Assembly: GCA_036506395.1 (NCBI GenBank) | Contig: DASXRU010000182.1 | Span: 1-24,644, forward strand | Reading direction: 5' to 3' | Length of the DNA: 24,644 bases | Origin: DASXRU01 sp036506395 | Lineage (GTDB): Bacteria > Acidobacteriota > Blastocatellia > Pyrinomonadales > Pyrinomonadaceae | Shown here: in pieces, positions 21,789-24,644 of the stretch | How the letters are laid out: each line of letters opens with the position of its first letter | Numbering within the stretch: position 1 is the stretch's first letter | Made by a program: the position numbers and the translations under genes | The notes under the pieces: model-generated | The model's database searches: none | Seen by the model: only the letters and a program-made list of their open reading frames with translations | Told to the model about the DNA's origin: nothing

Positions 21789-22364
21789 TCAAACCGCTGG
21801 ATATTCAGGTTCAAACATCGTCGGGCCAACTCGCGGCGCAGCCAGCATCAATCCAATGATTGTCTTGGCGTCTTCAATCTCGCCATCACTAATCATTTCC
21901 AGCGCTCGCGATAGAGGCAAACGTACCACTTCAAGCATTTCGTCGTCTTCGAGGTTTTGGGACGTTTCGGTCAAATCAGTAGCCAGGTAAAGCCACATCT
22001 TTTCTTCGCAATAGCCCGGTGATACGAAGAACTCGCTCAGTTTCTCCATTTTTCCGGCCACCAGGCCCAATTCTTCCTCCAATTCGCGAGCGGCGCCTTC
22101 CTCCGGGCGCTCGCGTTCCTTCAGCGTGCCGGCGCACATTTCCAAAAGTTTGCGCACGGCGGGATGACGATACTGCCGCACCAGTGCAATCGTCCCGTCT
22201 TCGAAGACCGGAAGGATCACAGCGCTTCCCGGATGACGCACAACCTCGCGTTGATAAGTCTTATGGCCTTCAACGACCGAATCGACAGTTACACTGAAGA
22301 CTCGCCCGTGAAAAACTTCTTTGCTGCCGAGAATCTTCGGCGCCTCTGTTTGTGACTGAGCCAT
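21789..22364 (-). CDS. Nudix hydrolase, ADP-ribose pyrophosphatase type
   Basis: 191 residues from ATG 22364, which has AAGGGGAAAGA just upstream; the frame extends 16 codons further but those residues are not family-like and lie in a repeat. The Nudix box is complete at 79-101 (G79, E85, R93-E94, E97-E98, G100). Upstream, QREVVRHPGSAVILPVFEDG and LVRQYRHP are typical of the NudF/ADP-ribose pyrophosphatase group, as is SPGYCEEKMWLYLA after the box. It hydrolyses a nucleoside diphosphate linked to another moiety, probably ADP-ribose, to clear toxic metabolites. It lies between folC and CPBP on the same strand but is separated from folC by a 600-bp repeat region and from CPBP by a separate promoter. 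Confidence 0.92.
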   Translation of the reverse strand: MAQSQTEAPKILGSKEVFHGRVFSVTVDSVVEGHKTYQREVVRHPGSAVILPVFEDGTIALVRQYRHPAVRKLLEMCAGTLKERERPEEGAARELEEELGLVAGKMEKLSEFFVSPGYCEEKMWLYLATDLTETSQNLEDDEMLEVVRLPLSRALEMISDGEIEDAKTIIGLMLAAPRVGPTMFEPEYPAV

Positions 22365-22405
22365 AGCTGATCTTTCCCCTTTTGGAGTGCGGTGGCAAGC
22401 GCAGC

Positions 22406-22468
22406 GCGACACCGCTTTGGATTGCGTCGACTAGTCGCGACGTACGGATGCAACCAAAGCGCCGTCGC
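22406..22468. repeat. Imperfect palindrome upstream of the Nudix gene
   Basis: Arms 22406-22420 and 22454-22468 (GCGACACCGCTTTGG and CCAAAGCGCCGTCGC) pair at 13 of 15 positions. The 10-bp palindrome CGACTAGTCG (22428-22437) lies between them. It is 42 nt before the Nudix start codon, so it may overlap its control region. Confidence 0.65.
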
Positions 22469-22473
22469 AACTG

Positions 22474-22610
22474 AGTAAAAGCAGCCGCAGATTTACGCAG
22501 ATAAACGCAGATCTGAAAAATCTAAAAAGGGCTAAAGGCGCATCCACTACAACAGTCTAATTTGTACCTTTTTCTAATCCGTGTTTATCCGCGCAAATCT
22601 GCGGCTAAAC
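22474..22610. repeat. 137-nt palindromic repeat, copy 1 of 3
   Basis: The element starts AGTAAAAGCAGCCGCAGATT and ends AAATCTGCGGCTAAAC. Its ends are inverted repeats of about 30 nt (AGCCGCAGATTT and AAATCTGCGGCT exact, then 4 mismatches), and AAAAAGG/CCTTTTT can continue the stem inside. The middle holds the word CACTACAACAGTCTA. Confidence 0.9.
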
Positions 22611-22670
22611 CCTCCGACGCAACCTTTTCGAGTGCCGAGGCAAGCGGAGTTCAGATTTTGAAGCAGCTGA

Positions 22671-22807
22671 AGTAAAAGCAGCCGCAGATTTACATAGATA
22701 AAAGCTATCTGAAAAAAACTAAAAGGGGGGCTGAAGGCGCACCACTACAACAGTCTATCTGTACCTTTTTATAATCGGTGTTTATCCGCGCAAATCTGCG
22801 GCTAAAC
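22671..22807. repeat. 137-nt palindromic repeat, copy 2 of 3
   Basis: Same orientation as copy 1 and 60 nt after it. It carries several substitutions (for example TTTACATAGATAAAAG in the left arm) but keeps both ends. The separating 60 nt include GAGTGCCGAGGCAAGCGGAG, a decayed relative of the sequence at 22384-22405. Confidence 0.88.
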
Positions 22808-22836
22808 TTTTGATTGCGTCGAACCTTGGCCATGCT

Positions 22837-22969
22837 AGTAAAAGCAGCCGCAGATTTACGCAGATAAAAGCTGATCTGAAAAAAACTAAAAGCGGGCTGA
22901 AGGCGCATCCACCAGTCTATTTGTACCTTTTTCTAATCCGTGTTTATCCGCGCAAATCTGCGGCTAAAC
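22837..22969. repeat. 133-nt palindromic repeat, copy 3 of 3, overlapping the folC end
   Basis: Same orientation, 29 nt after copy 2. It differs by a 4-nt deletion in the middle. Its last bases, GGCTAAAC, contain the folC stop codon on the minus strand. Together the three copies account for most of the gene-free region 22365-22963. Confidence 0.9.
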
Positions 22970-24280
22970 CTTGTTCTTCGCCGGCGCCAGCAGTTTTTGA
23001 ATCTCGCCCACCAGATAAAGCGACCCGGTGACGCACACAACTCCCTCAGCGGCCGTTTGTTCGAGTGCTTTGCGGAGCGCTTCACCGGCAGAAGCGGCAA
23101 CCGTGACTTTGGCGGAAGGAAAATCGCCGGGCATTTCACGCAAGAGCGTCTCGGCGTTGGCTGCGCGCGCATTGGCAAACGTCGTTAGGATTACCTGGTC
23201 TGCGGCGGGCAGCAAAGTGGCCAGCATCTCTCGGAGATTCTTATCGCGCATTCCTCCGAACACGAGTGTCACAGGAGCTTCGACGAACTCGTCAAGATAA
23301 GCGTGCAGGGCGCGCGCGGCCGCTGGATTGTGCGCTCCATCCAGGAGAATGCGCGGACGTCCTGCGTAAAACTCGATACGGGCGGCGTGTCTGGCGCTCT
23401 CGACTCCTTCAATGATCGCTTCGCGTGAAATGGCGAAGCCTTGATCGCTAAGAGTTTCAGCAAGCGCGATGGCGACCGCAGCGTTTGTGATCTGGTGGCG
23501 GCCAGGCAAGTCGAGTTGCACGTTATGGTAGGAGTAGCGAGGACTCTTGAAGTTCACGCGGAAGCGCCCGCGCTCATCGGCCCCGATGACGGTGCCGTCG
23601 CTTTCAACCAGGCGCGGCGTAACACCTGCGGCATCGCATTGACGAAGGATTACGGCCATCGCTTCCGGCAGTTGTGGGCCAATGATCACATTCGTGTCGG
23701 GCCGAATGATCGCGGCTTTTTCCGAGGCAATTTCCGCCAGCGTCTCGCCTAGATATTCCTGATGATCCATCGCAATGGGTGTCAGGGCGACGGTGCGAGC
23801 GCCGGCAACCGTCGTCGCATCAAGCCGGCCGCCCAGCCCCGTTTCGAGAATAGCCAGTTGCACACGCGCTTCACGAAAAGCCAGCAAAGCTATGGCTGTC
23901 ACGTGTTCGAAGAAGGTGGGAAGCGCTTCGAGTTGCCCATCTTGTACTAACGTTTCCGTGCTTTGTCTCACCAGCGTTGTCGGCCGGGCGAAGTTGTCGG
24001 GCGTGATCTGCCGGCCATTGATTTTGATTCGTTCAGTAATCGAGACCAGATGCGGGGAGGTGTAAAGCCCGGTATCGATGTTCGCAGCGCGGCAAATCGC
24101 ATCGAGGACGATGGCAGTAGAGCCCTTGCCGTTCGTTCCGGCAATCTGAACGGCGGCAAAGTCGTGCTGCGGATTGCCGAGAGCTTCGAGCAACCGCGCG
24201 ATGGCTGCCAGCCCGAGCTTCATCGCCAGAGTTTCGTGGCCCAGGCCTAGAAGATAGTTTGTGGCTTCATCGAAGTTCAT
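22964..24280 (-). CDS. folC: Bifunctional folylpolyglutamate synthase / dihydrofolate synthase
   Basis: 438 residues, normal length. It adds glutamate to dihydropteroate and to folates with ATP, in the cytoplasm. Seen in order: QIAGTNGKGS P-loop (45-54), YTSPHL and TERIKINGRQI, FFEHVTAIALLAF, ETGLGGRLDATTV, DHQEYLGETLAEIASEKAAI (with the lysine that is carbamylated in the family), then the C-terminal ligase domain with LDGAHNPAAA and the final GSLYLVGEI. The Mur-ligase fold and these motifs are unambiguous. No strong ribosome site is present before the ATG. The final valine codon and stop lie in the end of a dispersed palindromic repeat. accD, a frequent folC neighbour, is not visible. Confidence 0.96.
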   Translation of the reverse strand: MNFDEATNYLLGLGHETLAMKLGLAAIARLLEALGNPQHDFAAVQIAGTNGKGSTAIVLDAICRAANIDTGLYTSPHLVSITERIKINGRQITPDNFARPTTLVRQSTETLVQDGQLEALPTFFEHVTAIALLAFREARVQLAILETGLGGRLDATTVAGARTVALTPIAMDHQEYLGETLAEIASEKAAIIRPDTNVIIGPQLPEAMAVILRQCDAAGVTPRLVESDGTVIGADERGRFRVNFKSPRYSYHNVQLDLPGRHQITNAAVAIALAETLSDQGFAISREAIIEGVESARHAARIEFYAGRPRILLDGAHNPAAARALHAYLDEFVEAPVTLVFGGMRDKNLREMLATLLPAADQVILTTFANARAANAETLLREMPGDFPSAKVTVAASAGEALRKALEQTAAEGVVCVTGSLYLVGEIQKLLAPAKNKV

Positions 24281-24338
24281 TTCGAATTGCAGGCGACTCT
24301 ACAAAAAAAGTAAGACATAAGGCATCTAGTCTTATTTA

Positions 24339-24553
24339 AAGCGCCAACGGCGCGAAATGTAAAAGCCTGGGCCAAACGGCCCAGGACTTAGCGGAAAAAA
24401 GCCTCCTAGCGCTGAAGCGCGAAATCGTGCTGGTATTCACGCAACTCGTCCTATCTCCACAAGTCGATGGCGCGCTTTCAGCGCTTAATGACGGTTGCCC
24501 ACTATGACCCAGGCCGTTGGCCTGGGCTTTTACATTTCGCGCCGTTGGCGCTT
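24339..24553. repeat. 29-bp perfect inverted repeat with paired inner hairpins
   Basis: Arms 24339-24367 and 24525-24553 are exact reverse complements, 157 nt apart. Each contains GCGCC-AAC-GGCGC (or its complement) and AAATGTAAAAGCC. Inside each arm's end is an 8-bp hairpin: 24366-24385 (CCTGGGCC-AAAC-GGCCCAGG) and 24508-24526 (CCCAGGCC-GTT-GGCCTGGG). Read outward on each strand, each hairpin is followed by CTTTTACATTT, so they could act as weak terminators pointing away from each other. Two more small hairpins lie between (24410-24421 and 24470-24485). Confidence 0.92.
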
Positions 24554-24644
24554 AAAGCTTTTTGTGCAAAGCCCTTCCAAGCTTCTCAAACTGTTTAGAC
24601 AGGGGCTGTCACTTCGTAACCGCGAGATCACCGCACTGAAGTGC
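24554..24644. other. Right edge, no gene identified
   Basis: No supportable coding region. Two small hairpins are visible: GACAG-GGG-CTGTC at 24598-24610 and GCAC-TGAA-GTGC at 24633-24644, the latter cut by the edge and with the TGAA loop seen in other repeats of the window. 24281-24338, just upstream of folC, shows no clear promoter. Confidence 0.5.

Noticed and set aside
22474..22969. Possible CRISPR array (three similar direct repeats)
   Set aside because: Repeats are about 135 nt and palindromic, spacers are 60 and 29 nt, and no cas gene is near. The same applies to the 1838-2264 array and the 2881-2936 heptamers.
24609..24644. 3' end of another gene on the minus strand (11 codons before a TGA)
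   Set aside because: Too short to recognise, and the bases form small hairpins like other repeats of the window.

Overview
The window looks like ordinary chromosome of an Acidobacteriota member, most likely Blastocatellia or a relative. This is inferred mainly from a secreted VWFA protein of the type that is greatly expanded in that phylum, together with valS-nadC coupling, a paired M16 peptidase locus and a FecR protein. No prophage, integrase, CRISPR array, tRNA or rRNA is visible. All genes are complete except the first (kdsD), which is cut by the left edge.

Layout. 1-1738: the 3' end of kdsD (+) converges on a VWFA gene (-). 1838-2795: a mobile module, in which a Y1 (IS200-like) transposase gene is flanked on one side by three tandem copies of a palindrome-rich unit and on the other by an inverted, covarying copy. 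2839-6596: a promoter, an exact 8 x 7-bp repeat in the probable leader, then valS and nadC overlapping by 4 nt and closed by a perfect 30-bp inverted repeat. 6719-9805 (all +): an exported coiled-coil protein, the N-terminal XdhC/CoxI domain, a VOC protein, a DUF962/Mpo1-like membrane protein, and an XdhC Rossmann protein. 10053-12267: a divergent pair, exported SnoaL-like (-) and MFS exporter (+), separated by an array of short hairpins. 12631-13795: an exported Ycf48-like propeller with a good intrinsic terminator. 13846-16814 (-): a pair of M16 peptidases, one catalytic and one inactive. 17050-17481 (-): a ribbon-helix-helix protein. 17714-19194: a FecR protein (+) convergent with a YtrA-type GntR regulator (-). 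19303-24280 (-): CrtI-like FAD oxidoreductase and CPBP membrane protease (3 nt apart), Nudix hydrolase and folC.

The genes are mostly housekeeping or lineage accessory genes and do not form one pathway. The unexplained signal is between them. Most of the larger intergenic regions carry a different palindromic element, usually as two arms in inverted orientation, each arm containing small hairpins with 3-4 nt loops. Several pairs differ only by changes that keep base pairing. The best case is a 52-nt element at 7535 and 8580 that can fold into a fully paired three-way junction; its two copies differ at just two positions, which are paired to each other. TTCA (or complementary TGAA) loops recur in several of these elements, and two genes (the transposase and folC) take their stop codon from a repeat. 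A second point of interest is the XdhC protein, whose signature motifs are divided between two ORFs separated by two unrelated genes.

Starts, promoters and folds were judged by eye; no alignment, profile search or folding program was run.
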